This document shows, in pieces, positions 37,834-38,172 of a DNA stretch of 38,172 nucleotides. The position numbers and the translations under genes were made by a program. The notes under the pieces are model-generated. The model searched no databases, was not told where the DNA came from, and saw only the letters and a program-made list of their open reading frames with translations. The stretch comes from Streptomyces sp. GKU 895. Its GTDB lineage: Bacteria; Actinomycetota; Actinomycetes; Streptomycetales; Streptomycetaceae. The stretch lies in assembly GCA_002027195.1 (NCBI GenBank), contig MWJO01000083.1, positions 1 through 38,172 of the forward strand, read 5' to 3'. How positions within the stretch are numbered: the first letter of the stretch is position 1; each line of letters begins with the position of its first letter.

Positions 37834-38050
37834 TCGCCCCCGCCGCCCCTACCCGTCCCATCCTCCAGGGGCTGCCGCCCCTTCGACCCCGCCCAGGGGG
37901 CTCTGCCCCCTGGACCCCCGCTCCTCGAACGCCGGAGGGGCTGATCAACCAGCCCGTCCGGCGTTTGAGGACGAGGCCCCTTCAGGGCCGACAGCGGGGG
38001 TCTGGGGGCGCAGCCCCCAGGGATGGGACGGGTAGGGGCGGCGGGGGCGA
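37834..38050. repeat. 217-bp Streptomyces-type palindromic intergenic element
   Basis: Two perfect 30-base inverted arms (37834-37863 and 38021-38050) enclose further imperfect inverted arms. These are a GGGGGCTCTGCCCCC-type hairpin matched by CTGGGGGCGCAGCCCCCAG, and a core with GAACGCCGGAGG facing CCGGCGTTTGAGG. The inner motifs are an intergenic repeat I know from many Streptomyces chromosomes. The whole could fold as a long hairpin or cruciform and may end transcription or isolate neighbouring genes. No open frame, transposase or target-site duplication is seen. Confidence 0.85.
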
Positions 38051-38099
38051 GAAAAAGCGATCCCCCGTGGCCGACCGACCTCGACCAGGGGGAAGCAGA

Positions 38100-38147
38100 C
38101 GTGCGGCTCAGGCAGTCAGGAGCCGGCTGCTGGACCCGAGCCGCACG
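38100..38147 (+). promoter_or_regulatory. Inverted repeat in the leader of the truncated last gene
   Basis: CGTGCGGCTC (38100-38109) and GAGCCGCACG (38138-38147) are perfect 10-base inverted arms with 28 bases between, ending 6 bases before the Shine-Dalgarno. Either an RNA leader hairpin or an operator. Confidence 0.5.
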
Positions 38148-38166
38148 CGTACCGAGGAGGGTGATC

Positions 38167-38172
38167 GTGACG
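38167..38172 (+). CDS. Start of a gene cut by the window edge
   Basis: GAGGAGG (38154-38160) is an excellent Shine-Dalgarno, placed six bases before GTG 38167. Only two codons are inside the window, so nothing can be said of the product. GTG 38161 is in frame but touches the ribosome site. Confidence 0.45.

Larger units (their letters stand above)
37713..38166. other. Intergenic region with palindromic element and leader of next gene
   Basis: No gene is supported in these 454 bases. The divergent promoters of the sigma factor and of the next plus-strand gene must lie here. Most of the region is the palindromic element at 37834-38050, followed by a leader with a 10-bp inverted repeat (38100-38147). 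Confidence 0.6.

Noticed and set aside
37834..38050. CRISPR array or insertion-sequence end
   Set aside because: There is one palindrome, no regular spacers, no cas genes, no transposase frame and no direct target duplication.

Overview
The window is a high-GC actinobacterial chromosome segment, almost certainly Streptomyces. Third codon positions are G/C rich, starts are often GTG/TTG, ECF sigma factors are abundant, and two kinds of Streptomyces-style intergenic palindrome are present. From memory, gene order resembles the S. coelicolor core chromosome around SCO4860-SCO4895; this was not checked. No tRNA, rRNA, insertion sequence, prophage or CRISPR array was seen.

Layout. (1) 1-4770: 5' end of a secreted peptidoglycan-recognition/amidase-like gene (minus, cut by the window edge), a small hypothetical gene, then two paralogous tandem modules, each an ECF sigma factor followed by a single-pass membrane partner. 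(2) 4974-8157: lipoprotein L,D-transpeptidase (minus), divergent acyl-CoA mutase large subunit, LysE-type exporter. (3) 8158-10259: FAD monooxygenase and divergent TetR regulator sharing two identical 15-bp operator palindromes. (4) 10281-23865: surface glycan region with an acyltransferase-3 membrane protein, GT29 sialyltransferase-type enzyme, GT8/pyruvyltransferase fusion, minus-strand methyltransferase-like, polysialyltransferase-like and GT2 genes, then a plus-strand run of predicted glycosyltransferase, CMP-nonulosonate synthetase/HAD phosphatase fusion, NeuB-like synthase and another glycosyltransferase. Together these can make, activate and polymerise a nonulosonic acid. In S. coelicolor the equivalent region has, as I recall, been linked to teichulosonic (poly-Kdn) acid of the cell wall. 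(5) 23879-26673: methyltransferase, small membrane protein, M20 amidohydrolase. (6) 26916-35280: nucleoside uptake and salvage, with two tandem Bmp-type lipoproteins, ABC ATPase, two permeases, cytidine deaminase and thymidine phosphorylase. (7) 35344-38172: AEC-type transporter, STAS protein, SigG/SigX5-type ECF sigma factor, a 217-bp palindromic intergenic element and the start of a truncated gene.

Sequence quality matters here. Five genes (near 1-200, 2290, 3940-4217, 23035 and 25850) need single-base corrections, mostly in short G or C runs, to give intact proteins. I read these mainly as assembly indels rather than gene decay. The ABC ATPase has no ATG/GTG/TTG start upstream of its Walker A motif; the best-placed start is an ATC behind a perfect Shine-Dalgarno sequence.
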